The notes beneath the pieces are model-generated. The model saw only the letters and a list, made by a program, of their open reading frames with translations, was not told where the DNA came from and searched no databases. The translations under genes and the position numbers were made by a program. A DNA stretch of 64,000 bases from Erythrobacter sp. (GTDB lineage Bacteria; Pseudomonadota; Alphaproteobacteria; Sphingomonadales; Sphingomonadaceae): the NCBI GenBank assembly GCA_029937545.1, contig JAPYPR010000003.1:211989-275988 (forward strand), in the 5' to 3' direction. Of this stretch, positions 1 to 13,473 are shown one piece after another. Each line of letters starts with the position of its first letter. Position 1 is the first letter of the stretch.

Positions 1-60
1 CCGGTGGCTGGTTCTCGCCGACAGGTTGCGCGGCAGACCGCGCCTCTTCGCCCCGCAAAT

Positions 61-530
61 CTAGTTCTGCCGCATTCGCCCTTCGGCCAGCGCGCGCCGC
101 CGGTCGGCGGGCGTCTCGGCGCCTGCCGAAGCGAGAACGGCCAGCACCGCCACGCGCAGGTCGAACCAGCGTCGCCCTCGTTCGAGCAGGTACGCCGTCG
201 AGATGGCGGTCGCGGCGAAGATGAAGCTTCCCCGTCCGCCGGACCCGAGCATGAGCACACTGGGAATCGCAAAAATCAGCCACCCGATCGGCCGGTAGCG
301 TACCAGCCAGACGGGGAAGACCGCGAGAGACGCGAGAATCAGGGCCGAATCCGTGAACCAGCCATTGGCTTCGACTTTGACCTTGATGCCGGCGCCCGCG
401 AGTTAGCTCGACGACGTCGGCAATGCGATCGCGGCTCGCCAGTGCCCTGAGGAAACCAGGTAATTCCCACTCCAGCCTGGCAAGTGCGGTGCGGAATGCG
501 AGCAGTGCTGATGATGAAGGCCAGGGACGG
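61..530 (-). pseudogene. Degenerate membrane-protein fragment, possibly an O-antigen polymerase
   Basis: No intact frame spans this stretch, but leftward translation gives protein-like text in two frames. One frame, near 400-490, contains LEWELPGFLRALASRD and RIADVVEL. A second frame, below about 395, contains KVEANGWFTDSALILASLAV, then a hydrophobic segment with GSGGRGSFIF, and ends at a TAG near 73. The two join only through a frameshift near 395-410. The hydrophobicity and the GSGGRGS loop suggest a polysaccharide polymerase-like membrane protein, but I cannot name the family with certainty. It lies directly behind the broken flippase-like gene, so the pair is probably the remains of a surface-polysaccharide locus. 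Confidence 0.4.
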
Positions 531-1227
531 GTGAAGGAGTTGGTGCAGAGTGGGCCTGAGGGGCACCGGGGGGGGCGGCAAAAACCTCCGGCGCATAGCG
601 ATAGACGATCGCGGCAATCGCCACGGCGGTAAGGCACCGCAAGCCCGTAAGAGCAGCCGCCAGAAATACATAGGACTGGCTCTGCGTGACGCACAGCGCG
701 AGCACCGCGATTTCTGTCAGGGCAGCGATATTTAGCGCCATGGCCGAGAGGGGATATTGTCCGCTCACCCGTAACGGAACCAGCATAAGTGCCGCCTGAA
801 CCAAGGCAAAGATATACACGCTCAGCCAAACGGTGCTGAGACAAAGTTCACGCTGTCCGACAAAGCCGAACTCGCGGGCGAGGTCGGCAGGAAGTATCAT
901 CGCGCCGACAATCAAGGCCGCGATGGCCAGCGCACTTAAGCCGGTTCCCCAGATCCAGCTCGCTCGGAAAGCCGCACGCGCGTGGGTCCAGCGATCCTCT
1001 CTCGCGGCGGCAAGGGCTGCATTCCCGCCCGCCCCGGAAAAGGCCTGCCCAGCCATCACGAGATAGGCCGGCACGGCGAAAATCATCATCCACGTGCCGA
1101 CCCGCTACGCCGGCCAGTACGCAAACTAGATCGGCAGCGTCGCCAATTGGACGGCGACGCGCGTCGCGATGTCCCCGAGATAGGATATTGCCGCGCCCAG
1201 CAGCCGACGCCGAGCGCTCGTCCGCAT
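531..1227 (-). pseudogene. Flippase-like membrane protein, broken by two in-frame TAG codons and frameshifts
   Basis: Translation starts at the ATG at 1227, one base after the PilZ stop, and gives MRTSARRRLLGAAISYLGDI followed by ...QLATLPI. A TAG, seven codons (FAYWPA region), a second TAG, then RVGTWMMIF continue in the same frame into an open stretch down to about 600 with several membrane segments (for example LSALAIAALIVGAMIL). Below about 600 the frame changes again. An uninterrupted reading frame with exactly two amber codons followed by frameshifts is the mark of a dead gene. The multi-helix layout fits a polysaccharide flippase or similar exporter; the exact family is inferred. Only about half of a usual flippase length remains. 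Confidence 0.6.
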
Positions 1228-1228
1228 G

Positions 1229-1537
1229 CTATTCGCCTTCGCGGCGGTCCATCTCGCGGACGATGTGCGCAAGGACGCTGGGATGGAGCGGACGATCGAA
1301 TTGCGCGCCGACGGTGCTGCCCTCGCGCCATTTGACTTCTGCGGGGATCGGACCAATATTGCCCAGCTTCACAAGGATTTCCCCATCCACTTCGAGAATG
1401 GAAAACTTGTCGAAGAACCGGCAACCGTATTCGGAAACGTCCTTGATCCAGACATCGCGCGAGTTTCCGTGCTTGCCGCGATAGCGACCTGCGACCTGAA
1501 CAGTGAACCGGTCTTCCCGTCGATGGTCTTGCGCCAT
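1229..1537 (-). CDS. PilZ domain protein
   Basis: A 102-residue stand-alone PilZ domain, a likely cyclic-di-GMP receptor. The N-terminus has the RRxxR-type arginine motif (HRREDR, residues 5-10), and about 30 residues on comes the second motif, DVSEYG (D/NxSxxG), so both c-di-GMP contact elements are visible. The ATG at 1537 is preferred over one at 1558 because GAGGGG lies six bases before it. The stop is one base from the start of the broken flippase-like gene, so the two were probably one operon; the protein may once have regulated surface polysaccharide. Two GGDEF/EAL enzymes elsewhere in the window could set the ligand level. The output partner is unknown. Confidence 0.85.
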   Translation of the reverse strand: MAQDHRREDRFTVQVAGRYRGKHGNSRDVWIKDVSEYGCRFFDKFSILEVDGEILVKLGNIGPIPAEVKWREGSTVGAQFDRPLHPSVLAHIVREMDRREGE

Positions 1538-1666
1538 GCGATACCCCTCAGTTCCCACTCTCTTATGCGGTGCCGGTTCGTCTGTGCAAGAGCGGGCTGA
1601 ATTGCGCTACTCGCAATCTCGTGAATTTCGGGTTAGGGAAACGGCAAAACTGCCATGGGACGTGGG

Positions 1667-2695
1667 ATGTCGAACAGTCTGAACGGTGCGCCGCGGCGCG
1701 TAACCTCGATCGATGTTGCCGAGCGTGCAGGGGTCAGCCAGTCGACCGTCAGCCGGGCGCTCTCGGGGACCGAGACCATTACCGAAGCGACCCGGCGCCG
1801 GGTGGAACAGGCGGCGGAAGAGCTCGGCTACCATGTCAATGCCCGCGCGGCGGGTCTGCGTCGCGGCGACACCGGGACGATCGCGATCGTGGTGATCGGC
1901 CGGGCAGGGCAGGGCGCTGCCGCGATCAATCCGTTTTACTATTCTATGCTGGGCAGCACCTGTGCGGCGGCGGCGGAGCGGGGGTACGAAGCGCTCGTCT
2001 CTTTCCAGGCCGAACCCGAAGAACTGTTCGGCCATTACGTCGCGCGCCGGCAGGCCGATGGCGTGGTGGTCATCGGAACGGCGACCAACCAGCCGGCATG
2101 GGACTATTTCCGCGATTGCGCCGCGCAGAGCGAATCCATCGCGTTCTGGGGTTCGCCGTTCGACGATGCCACATGGGTTCGCTCCGACAACCGGGACGGG
2201 GGGCGGATTGCGGTCGAGCGGCTGCTGAAAGGCGGCGCGACTTCGATCCACTTCGTCGGCGATACCCATTCCTCGCAGCGGCAGTTTTCGGAACGCTACG
2301 AGGGCTATCGCGCCGCGATGAAGGCGGGCGGTTTGGAAGTTCACGAACCCCTGGTGGGGGAAGGCGAGGACCGCGTGTCGCAGGGGCGCAACGCCATCGC
2401 TACGCTGGTGGGGAGGGGTGCGGATTTCGACGGGCTTTTCTTCGCCTGCGATGCTATGGCGCTCGGCGCGCTGGAAGAGCTTGCCTCGCGCCAGATCCTG
2501 GTGCCCGGCAAGGTCTCGGTGATCGGGTTCGATGGCCTCGGCTCGGGCGAGTTCAGCGCGCCGCCGCTGACGACGGTTGAGCCGGACTTTGCGATGGCGG
2601 GCAAGCTGCTCATCGACACCGCACTGGCCAAGGAGGGCGAGAAGCCGGAGCGGCGGGTGCCCGTGCGTCTGGTGGAGCGCTCCAGCGTGGGCTGA
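1667..2695 (+). CDS. LacI family transcriptional regulator
   Basis: A 342-residue regulator of usual LacI/GalR length. The N-terminal helix-turn-helix is clear (VTSIDVAERAGVSQSTVSRA, about residues 12-31), followed by the hinge helix region with ARAAGLRRG and a periplasmic-binding-protein-like sensor domain (ADGVVVIG, then VIGFDGLG near the C-terminus). The family represses sugar or nucleoside uptake genes until a small effector binds. The start at 1667 has a GGGA motif in front; an in-frame ATG at 1655 is an alternative. The next gene, a secreted amidohydrolase 76 bases downstream on the same strand, is not a usual sugar gene, so the target and effector are unknown. Confidence 0.9.
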   Translation: MSNSLNGAPRRVTSIDVAERAGVSQSTVSRALSGTETITEATRRRVEQAAEELGYHVNARAAGLRRGDTGTIAIVVIGRAGQGAAAINPFYYSMLGSTCAAAAERGYEALVSFQAEPEELFGHYVARRQADGVVVIGTATNQPAWDYFRDCAAQSESIAFWGSPFDDATWVRSDNRDGGRIAVERLLKGGATSIHFVGDTHSSQRQFSERYEGYRAAMKAGGLEVHEPLVGEGEDRVSQGRNAIATLVGRGADFDGLFFACDAMALGALEELASRQILVPGKVSVIGFDGLGSGEFSAPPLTTVEPDFAMAGKLLIDTALAKEGEKPERRVPVRLVERSSVG

Positions 2696-2771
2696 GGCGC
2701 GCGGGCGCAATCGCCATTGCCCTCGCGCCCCAGCCGCCTATGAAGCGGGTGAGGTATTCGAGAGAAACAGC

Positions 2772-6098
<3,327 letters not shown>

Positions 6099-6155
6099 TG
6101 TGTTTGCTGCGGGCGATGCGCCGTCTGCGCGTCGCTCGCGGCAAGCGTCTCAAGT

Positions 6156-7499
6156 TTAGCCGGCGCGGACCTCGGCGGTGAAAGCCTGCATCTTTGCGCG
6201 CAGAACTTCGGCCTGCAGTTCGAGTTCTTCCGCCGATGTCAGCACCTGGCTGGCCGCGGCTCCTGCCGACAAAGATGTCTCGCGAACCTGCGTGATGCTG
6301 CCTGAGACCTCTTCGGTCGAGCGGGCGGCGAGGTCGATGCTGCGGGCCAGGTCCTGTCCGGAAACCGATTGCTGGTCGACCGCGCTGGCGATGGACACCG
6401 CCGTGGTTTCGAGTTCGCGGATCTGGTCGACGATCGAGCGCAGCGCGCCAACGCTGGCGCCGGTTGAATTCTGCATGTCCCGGATCTGGTCGGCGATCTC
6501 CTCCGTCGCACGGCTGGTCTGCGAAGCGAGTTCCTTCACCTCGCTGGCGACGACTGCGAAACCGCGTCCGGCTTCTCCGCCACGCGCCGCTTCGATCGAG
6601 GCGTTGAGCGCGAGCAGGTTCGTGCGCTTGGCGATCGACTGGATCAGTTCCACGATTGCGCCGACCTGATCGGCCGAACTGGCAAGGGCCGAAATGGTGT
6701 CGTCCGCGCCGGTAGCGGTCTCGGTCGCCTTGCGCGCCAGATCGGCCGAATGCGCCGCCTGTCGGCTGATTTCGCCGATCGACATGGCGAATTCGTCGGA
6801 CGCCGCGGCAGCCGCGGTCGCGCCGTTGGACGCCCGCTCCATCGAATGGATTACCTGTTCAGCCTGACCGGTCGCCTGGTTGGCGGTAGATGCCATGCCT
6901 TGCGCCGTCGTTTTGAGCTGGCTCGATGCCGCTGCGACACCGCCGGCAATCTCGCCGACGCTGGAGTCGAGGTTGGCGGCCAGCTGGAGCAGTTCGGCCT
7001 TGCGCGCCTTCTCCGAGTTCTGCCGCTTTGCGAAGAGCTCGTCGAGCTTGTGGCCGGACTTTGTGAAAACTTGCAACGCACGCGCCAGGTTTCCGATTTC
7101 ATCGACCCGATCGGTACCGATCAGCTCGATGTCCCGGGCTCCCGCAGCGAGGCGAGTCATTTCCCGGCTGATGTGCGAATAGGGCGCAATCACCCGCTTG
7201 CGAACGAACTGCAGGGCGATCAGGCTGACAGGGACGCTGAAGCCGACGATGCCGAGGATTACGATCAGGGCTAGCCGACTGCTCGCGGGAGAAATCAGTC
7301 CCCATATGGCAAGGGTTCCGATAGCCGCGAGGCCGCCCACCGACATGAACGAGGCAAAGACCGACTTTTCGTCAAGCGATTTGCCCATGAACCACGCGCC
7401 GATACCCGTAACCTCGTCGTCTCGCTCGCTGGCCACGACTTCGACATCGGCGATCTCCCGAATTAGATCGTGTTCCAGGAAATTCGTCGGCGCGTTCAT
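6156..7499 (-). CDS. Methyl-accepting chemotaxis protein without a periplasmic sensor domain
   Basis: A 447-residue chemoreceptor. About 47 N-terminal cytoplasmic residues precede two closely spaced membrane helices (about 48-70 and 75-97), separated by only a few residues, so there is no periplasmic ligand domain. A HAMP region follows ([12 protein letters not shown] to about 150), then the signalling coiled coil with the hairpin tip [20 protein letters not shown] and [15 protein letters not shown]. It probably senses membrane or cytoplasmic state rather than an external ligand. The start has a good ribosome site (GGGGAG). It follows the other receptor after 186 bases, so it may have its own promoter. 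No CheR-docking pentapeptide is seen at the C-terminus. Confidence 0.93.
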   Translation of the reverse strand: MNAPTNFLEHDLIREIADVEVVASERDDEVTGIGAWFMGKSLDEKSVFASFMSVGGLAAIGTLAIWGLISPASSRLALIVILGIVGFSVPVSLIALQFVRKRVIAPYSHISREMTRLAAGARDIELIGTDRVDEIGNLARALQVFTKSGHKLDELFAKRQNSEKARKAELLQLAANLDSSVGEIAGGVAAASSQLKTTAQGMASTANQATGQAEQVIHSMERASNGATAAAAASDEFAMSIGEISRQAAHSADLARKATETATGADDTISALASSADQVGAIVELIQSIAKRTNLLALNASIEAARGGEAGRGFAVVASEVKELASQTSRATEEIADQIRDMQNSTGASVGALRSIVDQIRELETTAVSIASAVDQQSVSGQDLARSIDLAARSTEEVSGSITQVRETSLSAGAAASQVLTSAEELELQAEVLRAKMQAFTAEVRAG

Positions 7500-7685
7500 G
7501 CGTCACTCCCCATTAAGCTAATGCTAACTGTAAGACGGGAGCGCTTGCGAAATCGTTAAGCGGTGCGAATTTGCTCTTTACTGCGTGACGCCTTGGTCAA
7601 GGCGATTGGTGCGCGGCACCAGCAAGTTGTGTTCGAGGACTGCGACGGTCACGCCAGCAGCAAAGCAGATCGCGGCTTTTTCCGG

Positions 7686-9479
7686 TCATCCCTGACGGAC
7701 TTGCCCGAGGAATGTGGCGACCTGCTGGCGAAGCTCGTCCGCCTGCTGTTCCAGATCGTTCGCCGAACTCAGCACCTGGCTCGCTGCGGCCCCGGTCTCC
7801 AGCGAGGTTTCGCGAACCTGCGAAACATGGCGGGACACGTCGTCGCTGGCGCGTGCGGCCACATCGATGCTGCGCGCGAGATCGCGGCCGGCGACCGACT
7901 GCTGGTCCACTGCGCTGGCGATCGAAGTCGCCGTCGTTTCGATTTCGCTGATCTGTCGCGCCACGGCGCGTAACGCGCTGACGCTGGCGCCGGTGGAGTC
8001 CTGCATGGCGCGGATCTGGGCGGCTACATCTTCTGTTGCGCGGCTGGTCTGCGCCGCAAGTTCCTTCACCTCGCTGGCGACGACCGCGAAGCCGCGACCC
8101 GCTTCCCCGCCACGCGCCGCCTCGATCGAGGCGTTGAGAGCGAGCAGATTGGTGCGCTTGGCGATCGACTGGATCAGTTCGACGATCGCGCCAACCTCGT
8201 TGGCCGAAGTCGACAGCGCGGAGATGGTCTCGTCCGCGCCCTTGGCGGTGTCGTTGGCCTGACGCGCGAGTTCGGCAGAATGCGACGCCTGCCTGCTGAT
8301 CTCGCCGATGGACATGGCGAATTCGTCGGATGCCGCAGCTGCCGCCGTTGCCCCAGTCGAAGCCTCGGCGATGTGGCGCGCGGCCTCGCCTGCTTCCTGC
8401 GAGGTGCGGTCGGCGGCTTCGCTCATCGATCCGGCCGTGCGCTGGAGCTGGCTCGAGGCACTCGCCACGCCGCCCACGACCTTGCCGACAGTCGTTTCGA
8501 AACGATCCGCGACGCGCTGCATTTCCTTGCCGCGCTCGGCGCGCAATTTGGCGCGCTCATCGGAGATCTTTTCGAACTCTTCGGCAGATTGTGCGAAGAC
8601 TTCGAAAGAGCGCGCGAGGTCGCCGATCTCGTCGGGGCGTGCCGTGCCCGGTATGTGCATGCCCTTTTCACCCGCCGCGAGGCGCGTTGCGACGTCGCTG
8701 ATCCTGCCGAGCGTGCGCGAAAGATCGCCGCCGATATAGCGGTTGCTGAGCAGCACCAGCACCGCAACGCCCACACACATAACGAGAAACATGGCGAATA
8801 GCATGAGGATGTCGGTTTGGGCGTTCTCGTCTTCGGCTTCGCCCACTGCGACCAACTCGTCGCGAAGATCGCGAGCCGTTGCGATAATGTCGTCGCCCTC
8901 GACATAGACGCTGTCGGCGAATGCCTGCCACTGCTCCCTGGTACCGCGTGAATCACTAGCGGCGGAAACGCGTGAGGCGAGGGCGGCGAGCGAAGCGTTG
9001 AGCTCGTCGATCGCAGGGACCGTCGTGGGCGCGATCTCCGTCGCATGGGATTCGAGCTTTCGCAGCGTCCGATCCGCTTGTCGGAGAGAATCCTGAGCGG
9101 CTGCAAGATCCTCGCGATTTCCGGTAACTGCATAATGCTGCACGAAAAGACGAGCATCGCCGATGTCGGCCACCATCTGCGCAGAGTCGTAGGCCGCCTC
9201 GGAAATCTCGACGCGCTGCTGGCGCATTTCCAATGCGTACCATCCGCCAAAAAGGATGGAGAGCAGAATGATCGCTACGGCAACGATATTGATGAAGGCG
9301 ATAGCGTCCAGCTTCTCGCCGACGGTTTTCGCATACATCCAGCCCCTCACGCCCCCGGCGGGCTCATCGAGATCGGCGGATTCGTAAATTGCGGCCTCAT
9401 GACGGTCGCCGAAAACTTCGTCGGGCATGACCTCGTATTCGGCGACGAAGCCGCCGTTCGTTTCGGAAAGAGCGCTCAT
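7686..9479 (-). CDS. Methyl-accepting chemotaxis protein with a helical periplasmic domain
   Basis: A 597-residue chemoreceptor. A cytoplasmic N-terminus of about 55 residues is followed by TM1 (about 57-77), a periplasmic region of about 125 residues that looks like a four-helix bundle ([15 protein letters not shown] to DENAQTD), TM2 (about 206-226), a HAMP domain and the MCP signalling domain with the conserved tip ([20 protein letters not shown]). The signalling half is nearly identical to that of the neighbouring receptor, so the two are paralogues with different sensor parts. Its ATG overlaps the stop of the GGDEF/EAL gene (ATGA), implying translational coupling and membership of the che operon. 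The ligand is unknown. Confidence 0.94.
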   Translation of the reverse strand: MSALSETNGGFVAEYEVMPDEVFGDRHEAAIYESADLDEPAGGVRGWMYAKTVGEKLDAIAFINIVAVAIILLSILFGGWYALEMRQQRVEISEAAYDSAQMVADIGDARLFVQHYAVTGNREDLAAAQDSLRQADRTLRKLESHATEIAPTTVPAIDELNASLAALASRVSAASDSRGTREQWQAFADSVYVEGDDIIATARDLRDELVAVGEAEDENAQTDILMLFAMFLVMCVGVAVLVLLSNRYIGGDLSRTLGRISDVATRLAAGEKGMHIPGTARPDEIGDLARSFEVFAQSAEEFEKISDERAKLRAERGKEMQRVADRFETTVGKVVGGVASASSQLQRTAGSMSEAADRTSQEAGEAARHIAEASTGATAAAAASDEFAMSIGEISRQASHSAELARQANDTAKGADETISALSTSANEVGAIVELIQSIAKRTNLLALNASIEAARGGEAGRGFAVVASEVKELAAQTSRATEDVAAQIRAMQDSTGASVSALRAVARQISEIETTATSIASAVDQQSVAGRDLARSIDVAARASDDVSRHVSQVRETSLETGAAASQVLSSANDLEQQADELRQQVATFLGQVRQG

Positions 9480-11062
9480 GCTACGTTCCTATGCTGGGGA
9501 ATATCTGGGATTACGGATTGGACCGGCTGGCCAAGATGCTGCCCGATCTCACCGGCCGGCATGGCCTTGAAGTAAAGCCAGCCCTGGATCTGGTCGCAGC
9601 CGGCGGCGCGGACCATGTCGGCCTGCTCCTGGGTTTCGACACCTTCTGCCGTGACGCCCATTTTCATTGCCCGTGCGACCGTGATGCTGGACAGCATCAT
9701 CGCCCGGCTGCCATCGTCCTCGCCGGCCTGCACGACGAGGCTGCGATCGAGTTTCAGCTTCTCGAAGCGGAACTGGCGCAGGAATCCGATCGAAGCATAG
9801 CCAGTCCCGAAATCGTCGAGGGCGATGCGCACGCCGAACCCTCGGATGAGGGCAAGACTGCGTTCGGCAACGACCGGATCGAGCACCAGGCAAGTTTCGG
9901 TAATCTCGAGCTCGAGACGTTCGGCATCGAAGCCGGTTTCTTCGAGGATGTGGCCGAGCTGGACCGGGAATTCCGGATTGCGAAGCTGTGCCGCGCTGAT
10001 GTTCACCGACAGAGTGATATCGTCCCAGGCGAGCGCATCGATACAGGCCTGCCGCAAGACCCATAGGCCGATCGCGTTGATCAGCCCGCTTTCCTCGGCC
10101 ACCGGGATGAAGACATTGGGGCCGATGGGTTTGCCGTCGGGACGCTCCCAGCGCAGCAGGCATTCGACGGCAACGACCATGCGCGTGGTGCTGTCCACGA
10201 GCGGCTGGTAATTCAGGCGGAATTCGTCCCGCGCCAGCGCCAGGCGCAATTCGTCGTCGAGTTCCTTGATCTGCTCGCGGCTCTTGTCGAAAGCGGGATT
10301 GAACCAGGTGCAGCGCATCTTGCCGCCACGCTTGGAGGCATACATGGCGACATCGGCACGGCGCAGCAGTTCGGAGGAACTGACTGAATCCCCGGCATTG
10401 CAGCGTGCCAGGCCAATGCTGGCACCAAGGGTCAGGCGGCGATCGTCCACATTGACGGGCTTGGCCAAACGTTCGACGATGCGGCGACAAAGCCCTTCGA
10501 GCAGAGTGCCTGAAACGGGACCTGACGCCATGACGGCATATTCGTCCCCGCCGAGGCGATAGACCGTCGCCTCGCCTTCGGTCATCTCCACGAAGATGCG
10601 CGAGCATTCGCGGATCGCCGCATCGCCGACGAAATGGCCGTAGTGATCGTTGACGAGCTTGAACCCGTCGAGATCGACGAGCGCGAGGGCGACCTCATCG
10701 CTGTGCAAGGCCCGGCGCTGCATGTCGCGGTGAAGCGCGCGGCGATTGGGCAGGCCGGTTAGGCTGTCGCTCATGCTCAGGATTTCCGCCCGGCGCAGGT
10801 GGCGGATGCCGGAATAAGCCAGCAAGCCGACCGCAGCAGCGAATATCGCGGTGCCTATGGCCAAGATGGCCATAGGCTCGCCGATGCCGAGCCGGCTGCT
10901 GGCCATTGTGAGTGCGAAAGTTGTCAGGAAGATGCCGGCCAGGATCACAAGCGGCCCGAAGACCACGGCCCTGTTGTCGCTGACAGTCTGATCCTGCCGA
11001 GTTTCCACCAATCCCCCCGATTGCAACCGTTCGATGTTCTGTGACATGGCGTTAGCGATCAT
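9476..11062 (-). CDS. Membrane-bound GGDEF/EAL protein in the che operon
   Basis: A 528-residue bifunctional cyclic-di-GMP enzyme. Two membrane helices (about 34-53 and 62-83) anchor a GGDEF domain with [14 protein letters not shown] and the active-site signature GGDEY, then an EAL domain. In the EAL domain the signature reads ECL instead of EAL, but the catalytic glutamate is kept, along with EITET, DDFGTG, KLDRS, AEGVET and QGW. Both synthesis and breakdown are therefore possible. It lies 37 bases after cheR and overlaps the next receptor gene by four bases, which ties c-di-GMP turnover to chemosensory signalling. An ATG at 11047 is an alternative start; neither has a strong ribosome site. 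Confidence 0.93.
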   Translation of the reverse strand: MIANAMSQNIERLQSGGLVETRQDQTVSDNRAVVFGPLVILAGIFLTTFALTMASSRLGIGEPMAILAIGTAIFAAAVGLLAYSGIRHLRRAEILSMSDSLTGLPNRRALHRDMQRRALHSDEVALALVDLDGFKLVNDHYGHFVGDAAIRECSRIFVEMTEGEATVYRLGGDEYAVMASGPVSGTLLEGLCRRIVERLAKPVNVDDRRLTLGASIGLARCNAGDSVSSSELLRRADVAMYASKRGGKMRCTWFNPAFDKSREQIKELDDELRLALARDEFRLNYQPLVDSTTRMVVAVECLLRWERPDGKPIGPNVFIPVAEESGLINAIGLWVLRQACIDALAWDDITLSVNISAAQLRNPEFPVQLGHILEETGFDAERLELEITETCLVLDPVVAERSLALIRGFGVRIALDDFGTGYASIGFLRQFRFEKLKLDRSLVVQAGEDDGSRAMMLSSITVARAMKMGVTAEGVETQEQADMVRAAGCDQIQGWLYFKAMPAGEIGQHLGQPVQSVIPDIPQHRNVA

Positions 11063-11099
11063 TCGCTAAGGATTGGTGAAGCTTCGTTTACCTTGTCCA

Positions 11100-11963
11100 T
11101 CACGCGGAGGCCCGGTGCTGTAACGAGCGGCTGGCGCGGGAATGGACCGAAGTCGGCCGGTAGAGCGAAGAACCCCATGGCGAAGGCTCGAACCGATCGG
11201 TCTGGCCTACCACCGATTCTCCAGCACCGAGCATCAGCAGGCCGTCGTTCGCCGTCGCGCTTGCCAGACGGTCGAACACCGTACGGCGAATTTCCGTGTC
11301 GAAATAGAGCAGCACGTTGCGGCACAGCACGAGGTCGAATTGCCCCGGATGTGGCGGGTGATCGAGGATGCTGTGCTGCTGGAAGCGGATCATCGAACAG
11401 ATCTTGTCGTTGGCCTGCCAGCCGCGCGGTGTCTCGGTGAAGAAGTTGAGCATCTGCGCGACGCTGATGCCACGCTGGATTTCGAACTGTGTGTAGCATC
11501 CGGTCTTCGCCGAAGCGATTGCCTTGCCGGAAATATCGGTTCCGAGGATCTCGATATCCCAGTCCTGCCAGCGTCCCGGCTGTTCGCAAAACAGCATTGC
11601 AAGGCTGAGCGGTTCCTGGCCCGTGGAGCAGCCGGCCGACCAGATACGCAAGCGTTTCGATCCGGCGCGCCTGCTCGCGATGTCGCTCAACACCTGATTG
11701 GCCAGCGCCGCGAAATAGACGTGATCGCGGAAGAAATAGGTTTCGTTGTTGAGCAAGGCCTCGACGACCTTGGTCGCCAGATGGTGTTCGCCGGGACGTT
11801 CCAGCATGCAGGCCAGCTGGTCGACATTGTCGAGGCCGAGTTCGCGGAACAGCCCGGCAAGCGCGGTGGAGACGCGCCAGCGCCGGTTTTCGGTCAATTG
11901 CTGTCCGGTACGCTGTTCGAGGAGATCGGCGATGATTTTATGGGACGCGTCGTCTACGCCCAT
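11100..11963 (-). CDS. cheR: Chemotaxis protein methyltransferase CheR
   Basis: A 287-residue SAM-dependent methyltransferase that methylates glutamates of chemoreceptors for adaptation. The small N-terminal helical domain (RTGQQLTENRRWRV) is followed by the family motif NNETYFFRD, the SAM-binding loop WSAGCSTGQEP, GTDIS for the ribose-binding acid, and CRNVLLYF with QRGIS before it, all standard for CheR. The last about 20 residues are basic and poorly conserved. The gene starts ten bases inside cheB, so the two are translationally coupled. Neither nearby receptor shows the C-terminal CheR-docking pentapeptide, so it probably binds receptors only at the methylation sites. Confidence 0.95.
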   Translation of the reverse strand: MGVDDASHKIIADLLEQRTGQQLTENRRWRVSTALAGLFRELGLDNVDQLACMLERPGEHHLATKVVEALLNNETYFFRDHVYFAALANQVLSDIASRRAGSKRLRIWSAGCSTGQEPLSLAMLFCEQPGRWQDWDIEILGTDISGKAIASAKTGCYTQFEIQRGISVAQMLNFFTETPRGWQANDKICSMIRFQQHSILDHPPHPGQFDLVLCRNVLLYFDTEIRRTVFDRLASATANDGLLMLGAGESVVGQTDRFEPSPWGSSLYRPTSVHSRASRSLQHRASA

Positions 11964-13039
11964 GCCTCGGCCCCTACGCTGGCGAGTACTTTCTCAGCGA
12001 GCTCTTCGGGCGGGCTGGCCGCGGCGACAAGGCCCATCTCGGTCACCGCGCGCGGCATGCCCCACACGGCGCAGGTCTCGGCATTTTGGGCGTAGAGCGT
12101 GCCGCCTGCCTTGGCGATCAGTTGCGCTCCTTCGGTGCCGTCGCGGCCCATGCCGGAGAGCAAGACTGCGGCGACCCGGCCGTCGAACGCTTCGGCGAGG
12201 GATTCGAACATCGGGTCGACCGAGGGCATGCAACCGCTCTTCACCGGATGATAGGCCAGCCCGGTGACGTAGCGCCCGCCCGATTTGCGCACGACCATGT
12301 GGCCGTGGCCCGGCGCGATGACGATATGGCCGCGTTTCAATTCGATGCCTTCGTCGGCGAGTGCGGCGGGACGGTCTGCGGCCATCTCCATCTGCTTGGC
12401 GAACACCGGGATGAAGCTGTCCGGCAGGTGCTGCGTAATCAGGATCGGCAGGTCGAAGTGCTTCGGGATTTTGCGCAGGAACAGGTTCAGCGCGTGGATG
12501 CCGCCGGTCGATGCGCCGATCGCGACCACTTCGGGGCGCTTGCCCGATTTGGCGGGCGACGGGGCGAGGCGCGCTGGCTTGGGCGCTTCCGCATCGACGC
12601 CGGCGAGTGCGCGGATCTTGCCAAGCAGAGCTTCACGGTAGCTGTCGTTGAAGCCGCCCGGCCGCGGCTTGAGCATGGTATCGGCCGCGCCGAGCGACAG
12701 GGCCTGCACGGTGTGCTCGGCGCCGTCTGCGGTCAGAGAGGAGATGACAAGGACCTGCGCACCGGGCGCGGCCTGCTGGATTTTCGGAAGCGCTTCGATC
12801 CCGCCCATGCCGGGCATTTCGAGATCGAGCATGATAACATCGGTTTCATGCGTGCGCAGTTCGTCGAGCCCGCGTTCGGCCGTATTGGCCGTGGCGACGA
12901 TGCAGATGTCCTTTTCCTTCTGGAGCATGCGCGTGAACACGGTTCGCACGGTAAGCGAATCGTCCACGATCATCACCCGGACCTTGCGGCCCACCGATGC
13001 AGCCGGATCGGCCCTCTCGCTGCGAAGCACTGCGCCCAT
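11954..13039 (-). CDS. cheB: Protein-glutamate methylesterase CheB
   Basis: A 361-residue response regulator and methylesterase that removes receptor methyl groups when phosphorylated by CheA. The receiver domain carries the acidic pair D26/D27 and phospho-acceptor D72 (IMLDLEMP). After a proline/lysine-rich linker the catalytic domain shows the serine motif GASTGG, the histidine motif TQHLP and the aspartate motif GMGRDG, completing the catalytic triad. It sits 11 bases after cheY and overlaps cheR by ten bases. The first 18 residues are not conserved in the family and could be trimmed by a later start, but I see no better one. Confidence 0.96.
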   Translation of the reverse strand: MGAVLRSERADPAASVGRKVRVMIVDDSLTVRTVFTRMLQKEKDICIVATANTAERGLDELRTHETDVIMLDLEMPGMGGIEALPKIQQAAPGAQVLVISSLTADGAEHTVQALSLGAADTMLKPRPGGFNDSYREALLGKIRALAGVDAEAPKPARLAPSPAKSGKRPEVVAIGASTGGIHALNLFLRKIPKHFDLPILITQHLPDSFIPVFAKQMEMAADRPAALADEGIELKRGHIVIAPGHGHMVVRKSGGRYVTGLAYHPVKSGCMPSVDPMFESLAEAFDGRVAAVLLSGMGRDGTEGAQLIAKAGGTLYAQNAETCAVWGMPRAVTEMGLVAAASPPEELAEKVLASVGAEAWA

Positions 13040-13050
13040 CGCCAGCCTCC

Positions 13051-13416
13051 TCAGGCCATGCCGACAAGCTGGAGCTTGATCTGCAGGGTCTCGTGGTCGA
13101 ACGGCTTCATCACATATTCGTCGGCGCCTGCGCTGATTGCTTCACGAATGTGCGCCACGTCGTTTTCGGTGGTGCAGAAGACGACTTTCGGCTTGTCGCC
13201 GCCGTCGCGCTGGCGCAGCTGGGTGATGAATTCGATGCCGGTCATCACCGGCATGTTCCAGTCGAGCAGGACCACGTCCGGCATCGATTCCATGCAGCGA
13301 TCGAGACCTTCCTTGCCATTCTCGGCTTCCTCGACCTCGAAGTCGAGGGTTTCGAGAATGTGGCGCGATACCTTGCGGATGACGCGCGAATCATCGACGA
13401 TTAGGCAGGTTTTCAT
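13051..13416 (-). CDS. cheY: Chemotaxis response regulator CheY
   Basis: A 121-residue single-domain receiver. The acidic pocket (D8, D9), phospho-acceptor D52 (LLDWNMP), the switch threonine in FCTTEND and the conserved lysine in VMKPFD are all present. The start at 13416 is chosen because it begins directly at the first beta strand (MKTCLIVDD), although an ATG 33 bases upstream is in frame. It lies between cheW and cheB. With no flagellar motor genes in the window, the target of CheY-P (flagellum, pilus or another output) cannot be read from context. Confidence 0.95.
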   Translation of the reverse strand: MKTCLIVDDSRVIRKVSRHILETLDFEVEEAENGKEGLDRCMESMPDVVLLDWNMPVMTGIEFITQLRQRDGGDKPKVVFCTTENDVAHIREAISAGADEYVMKPFDHETLQIKLQLVGMA

Positions 13417-13473
13417 GACGTTGGACCTCGTGTGTTTCGGGCTATGCATACCGCCCGAGGGGTAACTATTCGC

